This document shows positions 27,739 to 36,364 of a stretch of DNA of 64,000 bases, in pieces. The DNA lies in contig CAIYTE010000026.1 of NCBI GenBank assembly GCA_903929045.1, forward strand, positions 28,232 through 92,231, given 5' to 3'. The notes beneath the pieces are model-generated. The model saw nothing but the letters and a program-made list of their open reading frames with translations, made no database searches and was not told the origin of the DNA. A program made the position numbers and the translations under genes. Within the stretch, counting starts at the first letter, position 1; each line of letters begins with the position of its first letter. The DNA comes from an uncultured Hyphomicrobiales bacterium (GTDB lineage: Bacteria > Pseudomonadota > Alphaproteobacteria > Rhizobiales > Xanthobacteraceae).

Positions 27739-29025
27739 CTACTTGCGCTTCATCATGCCCAGCAGCGGCGCGAGCAGGCTGTTGCTCTTGCGCTTGGCCT
27801 CGGCGCGGCCGGTCAGGACCTGTGCCAGCTGCCGGAACATGTCTGTCGTCTTATGGTTCGCCGACACTTCGGCGATCATCTGCCCGTTATTGGCGGCTGT
27901 ACCGAACAACTGCGGCTCGAACGGAATCACAGCCAGCGGCTGGTCTTCCAGCGCCTTGGCGAAATCCGCCGGCGTGATTTCCGGTCGCTTCGGCACGCCG
28001 ACCTGGTTGAGGCAGTAATACGGCTTGTGGTCGTTCGGGCGCGCGGCGCGCAACAGGTCGACAAGGTTCTTGGCGTTGCGCAGATTGGCGAGATCCGGTC
28101 CGGCGACGACGAGAATATCGTCGGCGCTGACCAGCAACCTTTTGGCCCAGCCGGACCAGATATGCGGCACGTCGAGAATGACGCAGGGGATCGAGCTGCG
28201 CAGCGTGTCCAGAATGGAATCGAAGGATTCCGCGCCGAAGTCGTAGACTCGCTCGAGCGTTGCCGGTGCCGCCAGCAGGCTGAGATGGTCGGTGCACTTC
28301 GACAGCAGGCGATCGACGAAAGCGGTGTCGATGCGGTCCGGCGAGAACACCGCATCGGCGATGCCTTGCGGCGGATCTTGATTGTAGTCGAGGCCGGCGG
28401 TGCCGAAGGCGAGATCGAGGTCGGCGACGACCGTGTCGAGCGAGAGATCTCGGCCGATAGCCCAGGCGATGTTGTGCGCGACCGTCGAGGCGCCGACGCC
28501 GCCTTTGGCGCCGACCACGGCGATGATGCGGCCGACTGCCTTGGCTTCCGGCGCGGTGAACAGGCCGCAGACTGAGCGCACGATGTCGAGCGTGCCGATC
28601 GGCGACATCAGATAGTCGCTGACGCCGCGCTTGGTCAGTTCGCGATAGAGCGTCACGTCATTGACGCGGCCGACCACGATGACGCGGGTGCCGGCGTCGC
28701 AGACTTCCGCCAGCTGATCGAGCTTGTGCAGAATATCGTCGCCGCGCGCTTCCGCTTCGAGGATGATGACATTGGGCGTCGGCGAGGTGCGATAGGCCTC
28801 GACCGCGGCGGTGGCGCCGCCCATCTGGATCTTGACGTGAGCCTTGACCAGACGGCGATCCTCGCCGGCCGATTGCACGGCAGCGGCGGTCTCGACCGAC
28901 TCGCAGAAGGCCTGCACCGAGACGCGGGGCGCCGGTGCGATATGTTCTTCAGGCGCAACTTCAACCTGCGCCGGCGCCAGCGGCGCGTCATCCGCGATTG
29001 CGGTTTGCTGAGCGTGCTTGATCAT
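27739..29025 (-). CDS. cpaE: Tad pilus localisation protein CpaE/TadZ (receiver-like plus ParA-type ATPase)
   Basis: This 428-aa protein has an N-terminal atypical receiver-like domain (about 45-165; PNVIILEAEARGDDILHKLDQL) and a C-terminal MinD/ParA-type domain beginning near residue 168. The deviant Walker A reads VVGAKGGVGAST, and the Walker B-type segment includes LDTVVADLDLAFGTAG. CpaE places the pilus machine at a cell pole in Caulobacter. It starts at ATG 29025 overlapping the cpaD stop by 4 nt, so the two genes are translationally coupled. Confidence 0.93.
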   Translation of the reverse strand: MIKHAQQTAIADDAPLAPAQVEVAPEEHIAPAPRVSVQAFCESVETAAAVQSAGEDRRLVKAHVKIQMGGATAAVEAYRTSPTPNVIILEAEARGDDILHKLDQLAEVCDAGTRVIVVGRVNDVTLYRELTKRGVSDYLMSPIGTLDIVRSVCGLFTAPEAKAVGRIIAVVGAKGGVGASTVAHNIAWAIGRDLSLDTVVADLDLAFGTAGLDYNQDPPQGIADAVFSPDRIDTAFVDRLLSKCTDHLSLLAAPATLERVYDFGAESFDSILDTLRSSIPCVILDVPHIWSGWAKRLLVSADDILVVAGPDLANLRNAKNLVDLLRAARPNDHKPYYCLNQVGVPKRPEITPADFAKALEDQPLAVIPFEPQLFGTAANNGQMIAEVSANHKTTDMFRQLAQVLTGRAEAKRKSNSLLAPLLGMMKRK

Positions 29026-29765
29026 TTGCCCACATCACTGATTTTGCCGCTGTCGTAAGCGCCGCTGTACGTGCCGGACGGATTTTCGCCCTTCCGGTAT
29101 TTGTCGGTCGAGAAGGTGCGGCGGTTGGTGTACGCCGGACCGTCGCCGCGCGGTTGGACGAGGTCCGCCGGATTGTCGACCATCGAGGCCAGATTGCGCT
29201 GGGTCGCGCAGCCGAGATTCCAGTGCGGACGGTTCTCGATGTAGCTCGCGTCCTGAGCCGGGCCGAGATCGGCCGGCCATTGGCCGCACGGGCCGGCGGT
29301 CGCCGTCATCTTCGAATAGCTGATCTTGATCGCGGTCAGCGCGGCGCCGGTCGGCTGGTAATTGCGCACGAAGACCGCGTTCCGCGGCACGCCGGAGGCG
29401 GCGAAGATCGAATGGACTTCGCGCATCGAGTCGGCGGCGGACAGGGCGGTAGCCTTGCCCTGCGGCACTTCGATGATGATGCCGCTCGTGGCCTCACGCC
29501 GCCATACTTGCGCAAAAGCCAGCACATCGGCGCGTTGCACCGGGGATAGACCGCCGCGGCTGCGTCCGACGAAGACTTCGACGGTGCGGTCGCCTTCCTG
29601 CAGCGTGATTGGGTGACGCATCCGGTAGTCCGTCGGGTATTCGGCTTGCGCGAGCTTGCTGCTTTGGTTGCAGCCCGCGAGCAATGCGGCGAGACCGCCG
29701 GCCGCCACAAGGCGCACAGCCGCTTTGGCAGCGCGCCTGGCAACCGTCGTATCGAATGTCGTCAT
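29022..29765 (-). CDS. cpaD: Tad pilus lipoprotein CpaD
   Basis: This 247-aa protein has a lipoprotein signal (GGLAALLAGC, Cys 32) and the CpaD domain, with RMRHPITLQEGDRTVEVFVG and a C-terminal NLGCATQRNLASMVDNPADLVQPR, which is the family hallmark. It lies at the outer membrane with the secretin CpaC. The ATG at 29765 is preferred over one 48 nt upstream because a GGAGACGA ribosome site lies just before it and the upstream stretch overlaps cpaC. Confidence 0.93.
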   Translation of the reverse strand: MTTFDTTVARRAAKAAVRLVAAGGLAALLAGCNQSSKLAQAEYPTDYRMRHPITLQEGDRTVEVFVGRSRGGLSPVQRADVLAFAQVWRREATSGIIIEVPQGKATALSAADSMREVHSIFAASGVPRNAVFVRNYQPTGAALTAIKISYSKMTATAGPCGQWPADLGPAQDASYIENRPHWNLGCATQRNLASMVDNPADLVQPRGDGPAYTNRRTFSTDKYRKGENPSGTYSGAYDSGKISDVGK

Positions 29766-29809
29766 CGCTCGTCTCCAAATCCCGCTAGATGTCGCGCTCA
29801 AGGTCCGGC

Positions 29810-31279
29810 TCAATCGAGAATGAAACCGTATTTGCCGCGGTAGTTGGCGTTGCTTTCTGGCGTCGCCGCGGGCTGGCCCGCGGTGCCGTAAATGCGGTTC
29901 AGGCGGCCCAGCAGCACGGTCTGCGGATCGCTCGGATCGGCGAAGCCGTCGTCGGGCCGGGACAGCAGCTTCTGCGCCACCGAGCGCACGATGAAGGGCG
30001 TCACGATCACAACCAGCTCAGTCTGGTGGTTGATGTAGTCGCGGCTTTTGAACAACGCGCCGAGAACCGGCAACTGCATCAGGCCCGGAACGCCGTTGAT
30101 CTGCTGCTTGGTCTGTTCCTGGATCATGCCGGCGAGCGCCAGCGAGCCGCCGGAGGGAATTTCCACCGTCGTTTCGGCGCGGCGGGTGCTGATCGACGGA
30201 ATGGTCAGCGACTGGGTCGAGCCCGGCACCGCGATGGTCAGTGCGTTGTCGGTCGACAGGTCGGACACTTCGGTCATGACCTTCAGGCTGATGCGGCCTT
30301 CGGACATCACGACCGGGGTAAACACCAGGCTGACGCCGAACTTCTTGAAGTCGACCTGCGCCTGACAGACCGGAGGCGATTTGGTCGTGTCGCACGCCAG
30401 GCCGTTCGGGATCGGAAATTCGCCGCCAGCCACGAAGCTCGCGGTCTCGCCGGAGATCGCGGTCAGGTTCGGTTCGGCGAGTGTGCGCAGCACGCCGGCA
30501 CGATCCATGGCCCGCAGCGTCGCGGTGATGTTCTTCCACGATCCGCCGAGCGACGAGTTGCTCAGCGTCTGGCCGGTGGCCGAGAACACGTTCTGCTGAT
30601 TGAAGTTCACGACCGCGGTGCCGTAGTTCAGCGTTCCCGACAGATCGATGCCGAGCTGCTTGATGATGTCGCGGCGGACTTCAGCGACCTGAACCTTCAG
30701 CATGACCTGATCGCGGCCACGCACGGCGATGCCATTGACGACCTTCGTCCCATCGCCGACCAGGCGGGATGCGATGTCGTAGGCCTGTTGCGCCTCGGCG
30801 TTGCTCGTGGCGCTGCCGGACAACATGACACCTTCGGCGCCGACGCCTTCGATGCGAATATCGCTTTCAGGCATGCTCTGTTTGAGCGCGGCGCGCACGC
30901 CATTGAGGTCGCGCGTCACGGCGATGTCGAAGCCTGCAATCTGCTTGCCGTTGGCGTCGAAGAAGAAAATATTGGTCTGGCCGATCTTGACGCCGATCAT
31001 GTAGACGCGGCGCGCCGAACGCACGACGGCATTGGCGACAAGGGGATCGGCGACGAGAACGTCCTTGATGTCGCTGGGCAGGTCGATGGCGACCGATTTG
31101 CCGATGCCGAGCGGGATAAAACGTGAGGTCGCCTCGCTGGCGGCGACTTGAATCACCTGCGCCGGCGAATCGGCGGCCTGCACCATGGTCATCGGCGCGA
31201 AACCCGCGCCAGCGAGCAACGCCGCCAGCGATGCGGTGCGGATCAATGTCTTCAAGGTCGCAATATGGGCCGTCGACAT
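29810..31279 (-). CDS. cpaC: Tad pilus outer-membrane secretin CpaC (RcpA)
   Basis: This 489-aa protein has a signal peptide (to about AADSPA at residue 35), an N-terminal secretin N-domain (SVAIDLPSDIKDVLVADPLVANAVV), a BON/N1-like region (about 120-170) and a C-terminal secretin domain with VPGLMQLPVLGALFKSRDY and TELVVIVTPFIV. It forms the multimeric gate for the Flp pilus. It follows cpaB by 34 bp. Confidence 0.95.
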   Translation of the reverse strand: MSTAHIATLKTLIRTASLAALLAGAGFAPMTMVQAADSPAQVIQVAASEATSRFIPLGIGKSVAIDLPSDIKDVLVADPLVANAVVRSARRVYMIGVKIGQTNIFFFDANGKQIAGFDIAVTRDLNGVRAALKQSMPESDIRIEGVGAEGVMLSGSATSNAEAQQAYDIASRLVGDGTKVVNGIAVRGRDQVMLKVQVAEVRRDIIKQLGIDLSGTLNYGTAVVNFNQQNVFSATGQTLSNSSLGGSWKNITATLRAMDRAGVLRTLAEPNLTAISGETASFVAGGEFPIPNGLACDTTKSPPVCQAQVDFKKFGVSLVFTPVVMSEGRISLKVMTEVSDLSTDNALTIAVPGSTQSLTIPSISTRRAETTVEIPSGGSLALAGMIQEQTKQQINGVPGLMQLPVLGALFKSRDYINHQTELVVIVTPFIVRSVAQKLLSRPDDGFADPSDPQTVLLGRLNRIYGTAGQPAATPESNANYRGKYGFILD

Positions 31280-31313
31280 GTCTCTTAGATCCCCAAATCT
31301 CTCGCTACGCCGT

Positions 31314-32099
31314 TCATTTCTGAGTGCTGACGCCGAAGCGGATCACATTGACGGTGTTCTTCTTGCCCGAGCTCTCTTCGGTCGGTTCGCTGGTCTTCGA
31401 GGCGTCGGTGACGCTGCGCAGCGCCAAAGAGAGCGATCCGACCTGCTGCGACAGCACGAGCGTCTCAGCCTGGCTGGGCGAAAGTTCGAGCGTCGCAGTT
31501 TTGCCGACGACGACTTTCTGGCCGCCTTTCTCTTCGATGTTCTGGTCGATCGCGAGAACGCGGATATTGGTCAGGACGGTTTCGCTGGTGCGCGCTTCGC
31601 CGCCACCGGATTTTTCGGCATTCGGATCGCGGCGCGTCAGGATGACGTCGACGCGGTCGTTCGGCAGGATGAAACCGCCGGCGCCGTTTTCCGGTGAAAT
31701 CTGGGTCGAGACGGCACGTATGCCGGTCGGCAGGATCGCGGCCATGAAGCCGGAGCCCTTGGCGTTGACCAGTTTGGCTTCGCGGATCGGCTCGCCGGCG
31801 ACGAAGGGTACGCGGGCGACCTGGCCGGCCAGATCTTCGATGGCCTGCGGGCGGTTATTCTTGCGGATGAAGTTGCCGTTGGCGGTGGTCGCGGGCCACG
31901 ACTGCCATTGCAGATCGCCGGCCGATAACGCGGTGCCCATCGGAATGTCACCCTTGGCGATCAGCACGTCGATGGTCTCGACCTGCACGACCGCGGGCTT
32001 GACCTCCACAGGCGGGGGATCGGACTTGCCCGCCAACATCGCGGCGAGACCACCTGCTCCGATGGCGACCGACAGCACTACGACGCGCGCCGCTTTCAT
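31314..32099 (-). CDS. cpaB: Tad pilus periplasmic protein CpaB (RcpC)
   Basis: This 261-aa protein has an N-terminal signal-anchor helix (VVVLSVAIGAGGLAAMLAG) and an SAF/AFP-like domain (VETIDVLIAKGDIPMGTALSAGDLQWQSWP, about 42-110), then the RcpC/CpaB domain (GIRAVSTQISPENGAGGFILPNDRVDVILTR). It is periplasmic and contacts the secretin. It is the first gene of the long minus-strand tad operon, preceded by a 247-bp non-coding region. Confidence 0.93.
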   Translation of the reverse strand: MKAARVVVLSVAIGAGGLAAMLAGKSDPPPVEVKPAVVQVETIDVLIAKGDIPMGTALSAGDLQWQSWPATTANGNFIRKNNRPQAIEDLAGQVARVPFVAGEPIREAKLVNAKGSGFMAAILPTGIRAVSTQISPENGAGGFILPNDRVDVILTRRDPNAEKSGGGEARTSETVLTNIRVLAIDQNIEEKGGQKVVVGKTATLELSPSQAETLVLSQQVGSLSLALRSVTDASKTSEPTEESSGKKNTVNVIRFGVSTQK

Positions 32100-32346
32100 A
32101 CGCTCACTCTCACAGTGACAGACGGCCGGACTGACCGTTCACAACAGATGGCGGCCAACACGACCGCGTACACGGGATTTCATCAGCTAAAGGTCAAGGT
32201 ATGGTTAAGCAGCCGTATCCAAATCGAGTTAATATTTGCTTGCGTGCGATGGCGGCAGTTAAAGCGCCATTGATTCCGAAAACCGGAAATTCATTCGTCA
32301 AATTGGCGCGAGAGGGCGATCAATAAATTGACCGCTGTCGACCCGG
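32100..32346 (-). promoter_or_regulatory. Non-coding region ahead of cpaB, probable operon promoter
   Basis: This 247-bp stretch between cpaA and cpaB is more AT-rich than its surroundings (for example AATCGAGTTAATATTTGC near 32223). It holds no ORF with a ribosome site. It probably carries a separate promoter for cpaB-tadC, but no confident -35/-10 pair could be chosen. Confidence 0.5.
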
Positions 32347-32850
32347 TCAGATGCCAGGCATCCATCCGGTCTTGGGATAGACCGCAAGCGCCGCAGCCGC
32401 GAGCGCGATGCCGTAAGGAATGCCGCCGCCCTGATCGTGCAGCCGCATGATCCAGGGCTGGCGCGCCATCACCGCCGGTAGCGGCAGTTTACGGAACTGG
32501 ATCAGCACGATCGTCAGAACGCCGCCAAATAGCGACGCGTAGACCAGATACTCAAGCAAATGATCGAAGCCGAACCACAGTGCGGTCGCGGCCGCAAGTT
32601 TTGCATCGCCGCCGCCGATCCAGCCTTGCGAAAAGAAGCCGAAGGCGACGACGAGAACGAGAGCGCCGGCGGCCAGATGCAGCGCGATGTCGGTCAGGCC
32701 CATGCCGGTGACGATGGTGAGAACCAGAAAGCCGCCGGTCAGCGCCAGCGACAGCTTGTTCGAGATCGTCATTGTGAAGAGGTCGCTGGACGCGGCAAAC
32801 GCCATCAGCGCCGGAAACAACAGAAGCCTGATACCGTCGGTCAGCAACAT
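32347..32850 (-). CDS. cpaA: Tad prepilin peptidase CpaA/TadV (A24 family)
   Basis: This 167-aa polytopic protein with about five helices is a minimal type IV prepilin peptidase without the methylase domain. The two catalytic aspartates are visible: Asp 23 in ASSDLFTMTISN and Asp 82 in GGGDAKL. It removes the leader of Flp and the TadE/G pseudopilins. It follows the flp gene on the same strand, separated by a terminator that may let part of the transcripts through. Confidence 0.93.
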   Translation of the reverse strand: MLLTDGIRLLLFPALMAFAASSDLFTMTISNKLSLALTGGFLVLTIVTGMGLTDIALHLAAGALVLVVAFGFFSQGWIGGGDAKLAAATALWFGFDHLLEYLVYASLFGGVLTIVLIQFRKLPLPAVMARQPWIMRLHDQGGGIPYGIALAAAALAVYPKTGWMPGI

Positions 32851-32930
32851 CGAATGAATTCCTGCGAGCGCAAGCAGGTGTAGCGCGCGACCTCTTTACC
32901 AGCGGTTAAGGATTGGCCCCGGAATGCCGC

Positions 32931-32964
32931 AAAAAGCAAAAGGCTCCGGCGACTTGCCGGAGCC
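32931..32964 (-). terminator. Rho-independent terminator/attenuator after flp
   Basis: On the minus strand a 9-bp stem (GGCTCCGGC / GCCGGAGCC) is followed by TTTTGCTTTTT, 34 bp after the flp stop. It would make flp mRNA far more abundant than the downstream assembly genes. Confidence 0.85.
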
Positions 32965-32997
32965 CTTTGTATCTTCGTAACGGCGTCGTCGGCCCGA

Positions 32998-33162
32998 CTA
33001 CTTGAGCTGGGTCGAGATGCTCTGGAACTTCGTGTTCAGCGAGGTGCCGAGGCCGTTCACGACCGCGATGATCGCGACCGAGATGCCAGCGGCGATCAGG
33101 CCGTATTCGATGGCCGTCGCGCCGGAATTGTCCTTTACGAAACGAACCAAGAGGTTTTTCAT
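32998..33162 (-). CDS. flp: Flp/Fap type IVb major pilin
   Basis: This 54-aa gene is easily missed because of its size. It encodes MKNLLVRFVKDNSG then ATAIEYGLIAAGISVAIIAVV. The prepilin site is after Gly 14, with Glu at +5 (residue 19) followed by Tyr, the Flp signature processed by CpaA. One hydrophobic helix follows. GGAG lies 8 nt before the ATG. It is the structural subunit of the adhesive Tad pilus, and the machinery genes lie directly downstream. Confidence 0.95.
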   Translation of the reverse strand: MKNLLVRFVKDNSGATAIEYGLIAAGISVAIIAVVNGLGTSLNTKFQSISTQLK

Positions 33163-33610
33163 CGGTAGCTCCTAAATCCACACGTGGCTGTCTGAGCTGA
33201 TCCAGAGGACGGGTTTTGATCTCCCGTTCCCAAGAACCAATGCCGCAACGTACCGTGTAGGTCTTGCATGCCGGTTAATGTGATTGGAGAAACTTAGGGT
33301 AATGAGTGGTATATAAATCGTAGTTAACAAGCTATTACTCAAATAATAGTATCGTTAACAAAACGTAACTCTATTATATACTCAATATAATCGAAGATAG
33401 TCTTTTGAATACATAATATATCGCCGTATTTTTAATATAAAAACCGCAGATACCGTTCGCTTCACTGCTGGTGGCCGTCCTCCAATACTGTGCGCGGCCT
33501 CGCGTTCTTGCGGTTCTTCTCTGGCTGCCGTGTCGGAGCGGCCGCTTGCGGCGTCGCCGAATGCGTAAAGTTCACTGCATCTTAACTTCGGGTGCGGCAA
33601 GCCAAAGGGC
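33163..33610. promoter_or_regulatory. AT-rich non-coding region upstream of flp
   Basis: This is the longest region without a gene in the pilus locus (448 bp). From about 33290 to 33450 it is strikingly AT-rich with many TpA steps (for example GTATATAAATCG, CTCTATTATATACTC, ATACATAATATATCG), in a genome well above 60% GC. CTATTA and TAATAG form an inverted pair near 33330-33349. It probably contains the flp promoter (minus strand) and regulator sites, and possibly a promoter for the plus-strand gene at 33611. An open frame on the minus strand across it has no coding character. Confidence 0.65.
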
Positions 33611-34504
33611 ATGTTCAACGAATTCATGAGCATCCTTTCGGTCTCCGGCGCGACAATGCTCAAGCTGGTGCCGGTCACGCTCGCATTCGGTATCGGCTTT
33701 GCGCTGCTGACGCATTGGATGGCGTGCAATCCGGGCCAGCGCTGGTGGCGCAAGAGCGAGATCGTCACCGACGCTCTCTACTGGTTCCTGATCCCGCTGA
33801 TGGCGCGTTATGTGCGCATCGGCTTGATGGTGCTGGGCGCGGCGCTACTGTTCAACATTCACGGCGAAGCGGCGCTCAACGAATTCTATAATGACGGCTT
33901 CGGTCCGCTCGCATCGCTGCCGCTGTGGGCGCAGGCCATCATCTTCATCGTCGCCTCGGACTTCCTGACCTATTGGACGCATCGCGCCTTTCATGGCGCC
34001 GATCTGTGGAAGTACCACGCCATCCATCATTCGTCGGAGGAACTCGACTGGATCTCGGCGGCGCGCTTTCACCCGATCAACATTTTCCTCGGTACCGTCA
34101 TGGTCGACGTGGCGCTGCTGCTGGCCGGCATCTCACCGAATGTCATGGTCTGGGTCGGGCCGTTCACGACCGCGACATCGGCCATGGTCCACGCCAATCT
34201 GAACTGGACCTTCGGTCCGTTCAAATACGTGCTGGCGAGCCCGGTGTTCCACCGTTGGCACCACACCGCCGCCGACCGCGGCGGCTCGAGCAATTTCGCT
34301 GGCACCTTTCCGGTCTGGGACCTGATGTTCGGCACCTTCTATATGCCGGCAAACGAGATGCCAGATGCCTACGGCGTCGACGACATGCATTTCCCTGCCG
34401 GCTTTGGCGCGCAGATGCTCTATCCATTCCGCCACATCATCGACGAGTGGCGCGCCCGGTGGGCGGCAAAGCCGGCTGAAAAGCAGCCCGTGGTCAAAGG
34501 CTGA
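33611..34504 (+). CDS. Sterol desaturase / fatty acid hydroxylase superfamily membrane protein
   Basis: This 297-aa integral membrane di-iron protein has about five hydrophobic segments. The histidine clusters of the superfamily are present: HRAFH (124-128), HAIHH (136-140) and HRWHH (about 214-218), with a further H in the C-terminal third (DDMHFPAG). It would hydroxylate or desaturate a lipid; the substrate is unknown. It is placed between flp and the tadE group although no lipid step is known in Tad pilus assembly. Confidence 0.9.
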   Translation: MFNEFMSILSVSGATMLKLVPVTLAFGIGFALLTHWMACNPGQRWWRKSEIVTDALYWFLIPLMARYVRIGLMVLGAALLFNIHGEAALNEFYNDGFGPLASLPLWAQAIIFIVASDFLTYWTHRAFHGADLWKYHAIHHSSEELDWISAARFHPINIFLGTVMVDVALLLAGISPNVMVWVGPFTTATSAMVHANLNWTFGPFKYVLASPVFHRWHHTAADRGGSSNFAGTFPVWDLMFGTFYMPANEMPDAYGVDDMHFPAGFGAQMLYPFRHIIDEWRARWAAKPAEKQPVVKG

Positions 34505-34635
34505 CAGGCGCTGGCGGCGTCGAGGCCGCGGTACCGGCCTTTGCACTTCATTCACCAATTTGCAGTCAACTCTCGGGCCAGTGCCCCGTCCTGTTGCGGC
34601 GGGTTTTAGTTGCGTGTGTAGCGTTGGAGAGTTCA

Positions 34636-35106
34636 ATGCCGGCCGTGTTCGGGCGTCGTCAGCGACTGGTTTTGGCCGCGCTGTTGTCTGCCACCATGCT
34701 AACCGCATTTCCGGCCGTGGCCGACACCTTCACCGTCAGTCTCGATCAGGCGCAGATCATGCGGCTGCCGGAAAAGGTCGCCACCATCGTCATCGGTAAT
34801 CCGTTGATCGCCGACGCAACGTTGCAAAGCGGCGGCATTCTGGTCGTCACCGGCAAGGGCTATGGCGCGACCAACCTTCTGGCGATGGACCGCAACGGCA
34901 AGATCGTTATGGACACGAAGGTGCAGGTTGTCGGCGCGACCGGCGCAAACCTGATCGTCGTCTACAAGGGCGCCGCCCGTGAATCCTACAGTTGCGCGCC
35001 GGAATGCTCGCCGCGCGCCACCTTGGGCGACGACAACAAGTATTTCAGTGAGACGATCGGTCAGTCCGGCGCCCGCGCCACACAAGCGCAGCAGGGTCCG
35101 AAGTAG
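34636..35106 (+). CDS. Stand-alone pilus assembly / secretin N-domain protein
   Basis: This 156-aa exported protein has a signal peptide (LVLAALLSATMLTAFPAVAD) followed by one domain, DTFTVSLDQAQIMRLPEKVATIVIGNPLIADATL and YGATNLLAMDRNGKIV. This parallels the first domain of CpaC, but the secretin gate is absent. A Cys pair (SCAPEC) lies near residue 130. GGAG lies before ATG 34636, which also starts the signal peptide. It is upstream of two TadE/G genes on the same strand, so it is probably an accessory of the pilus secretin. Confidence 0.85.
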   Translation: MPAVFGRRQRLVLAALLSATMLTAFPAVADTFTVSLDQAQIMRLPEKVATIVIGNPLIADATLQSGGILVVTGKGYGATNLLAMDRNGKIVMDTKVQVVGATGANLIVVYKGAARESYSCAPECSPRATLGDDNKYFSETIGQSGARATQAQQGPK

Positions 35107-35232
35107 GCCTTCGTGCCGTACGGTTAGCGGTGCGTTAACGCGATTGCCTTCGTTCGAGGCAATGTGCGCAAGAAATTGAAAACGGCGCGCTGTTAATATC
35201 GGCGCAGCTTCGAAATATCGGGCCCCATTTCC

Positions 35233-35817
35233 ATGTCTGATGCCGCGCGCAGTACCTTCATGACCAGGCTGGGTCGGCTGCTGCCGTCGCGCCTCGCGCG
35301 CCGCTTCGTGCGTCAGCAGGACGGCGCCGCCGCGGTCGAATTCGCGCTCGTCGCCGCGCCGTTTCTGGCGCTGACCTTCGCCATTCTCGAAACCGCGTTT
35401 GTCTTCTTCGCGCAGCAAACGATGGAAGCGACCGCGGCCGACGCGTCGCGTCTCATCATGACCGGGCAGGCGCAAACGGCCAGCTACTCGCAGGCGGATT
35501 TCAAGACCGCAGTCTGCGCGCGCGTCTACGGCCTGTTCGACTGTTCCGGCGGCATGACCGTCGACGTCAAGACCTACACGACCTTCAGTACGGTCGATAA
35601 CTCCACGCCTGTCACCAGCGGCAACTTCGACGCCACCAAAGCAGGCTACGTCCCCGGCGGTCCGGGCTGCATCGTGCGCGTGACCCTCTACTATCAATGG
35701 CCGATCTACGTGACGATGTGGAACACGTCATTGGCAAACCTGAATGGCAACAAACGTCTACTGGTCGCGACGGCGGTGTTCCGCAACGAACCCTATTCGA
35801 CGACGGGGGGATGCTGA
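35233..35817 (+). CDS. tadE: TadE/TadG-family pseudopilin
   Basis: This 194-aa protein has an N-terminal basic stretch (RLARRFVRQQDGAAAVEFALVAAPFLALTF) with the TadE processing-type motif GAAAVEFALV: Glu stands at +5 after the Gly. One helix follows (about 38-60), and the rest is periplasmic with two or three Cys. It is a minor pseudopilin of the Flp system cleaved by CpaA. It ends 1 nt before the next, related gene. Confidence 0.88.
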   Translation: MSDAARSTFMTRLGRLLPSRLARRFVRQQDGAAAVEFALVAAPFLALTFAILETAFVFFAQQTMEATAADASRLIMTGQAQTASYSQADFKTAVCARVYGLFDCSGGMTVDVKTYTTFSTVDNSTPVTSGNFDATKAGYVPGGPGCIVRVTLYYQWPIYVTMWNTSLANLNGNKRLLVATAVFRNEPYSTTGGC

Positions 35818-35818
35818 C

Positions 35819-36358
35819 ATGAGCCTTCTTCGATCGATTGCCCGGCTCGGGCGCGACAAGCGCGGCGTTTCAGCGGTGGAATTCGCGTTGCTGGCGCCGG
35901 TGATGATCGGCCTCTATCTGGGCTGTGCGGAAATCGCCGACGGCGTCGGCAGCGACCGCAAGGTCAGCCTGATCGCCGCAGCGCTGGCGAACCTGTCGGC
36001 GCAAGCGACCACCATCAGCACTTCCGACATGACCAACATTCTCGACGCGTCGGGCGCGATCATCACGCCCTACACGGCGAGCAAGCTGAAGATGACGGTC
36101 ACCTGCATCAAGATCGACGCCAGCAAGAATGCGACAGTGAAGTGGAGCGTGACGCGGAACGGCACGGCCAACAGCGGCACGATCACCATTCCGTCGGCGC
36201 TGGCTGTGGCGAATTCGTACCTGATCCTGTCGGAAGCGTCCTACGCCTATACGCCGACGGTTGGCTACACCATCAGCGGTACGCTGAACCTGTCGGACAA
36301 GATGTACATGTCGCCGCGCATCACCGCGCCGACCTATGGCACCACCACCTGCACCTGA
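35819..36358 (+). CDS. TadE/TadG-family pseudopilin, second gene
   Basis: This 179-aa protein starts MSLLRSIARLGRDKRGVSAVEFALLAPVMIGLYLG, with the same G-x-x-x-x-E processing motif as its neighbour. It has one helix, then a Ser/Thr-rich periplasmic part ending in a Cys (TTTCT). It has no von Willebrand domain, so it is a short TadE/F-like protein and not a full TadG. It begins 1 nt after the preceding stop. Confidence 0.85.
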   Translation: MSLLRSIARLGRDKRGVSAVEFALLAPVMIGLYLGCAEIADGVGSDRKVSLIAAALANLSAQATTISTSDMTNILDASGAIITPYTASKLKMTVTCIKIDASKNATVKWSVTRNGTANSGTITIPSALAVANSYLILSEASYAYTPTVGYTISGTLNLSDKMYMSPRITAPTYGTTTCT

Positions 36359-36364
36359 CGCCGG

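Noticed and set aside
33382-33768. A minus-strand open frame in the region upstream of flp
   Set aside because: It overlaps the start of the desaturase gene and runs through the AT-rich tract; no ribosome site or protein-like pattern.
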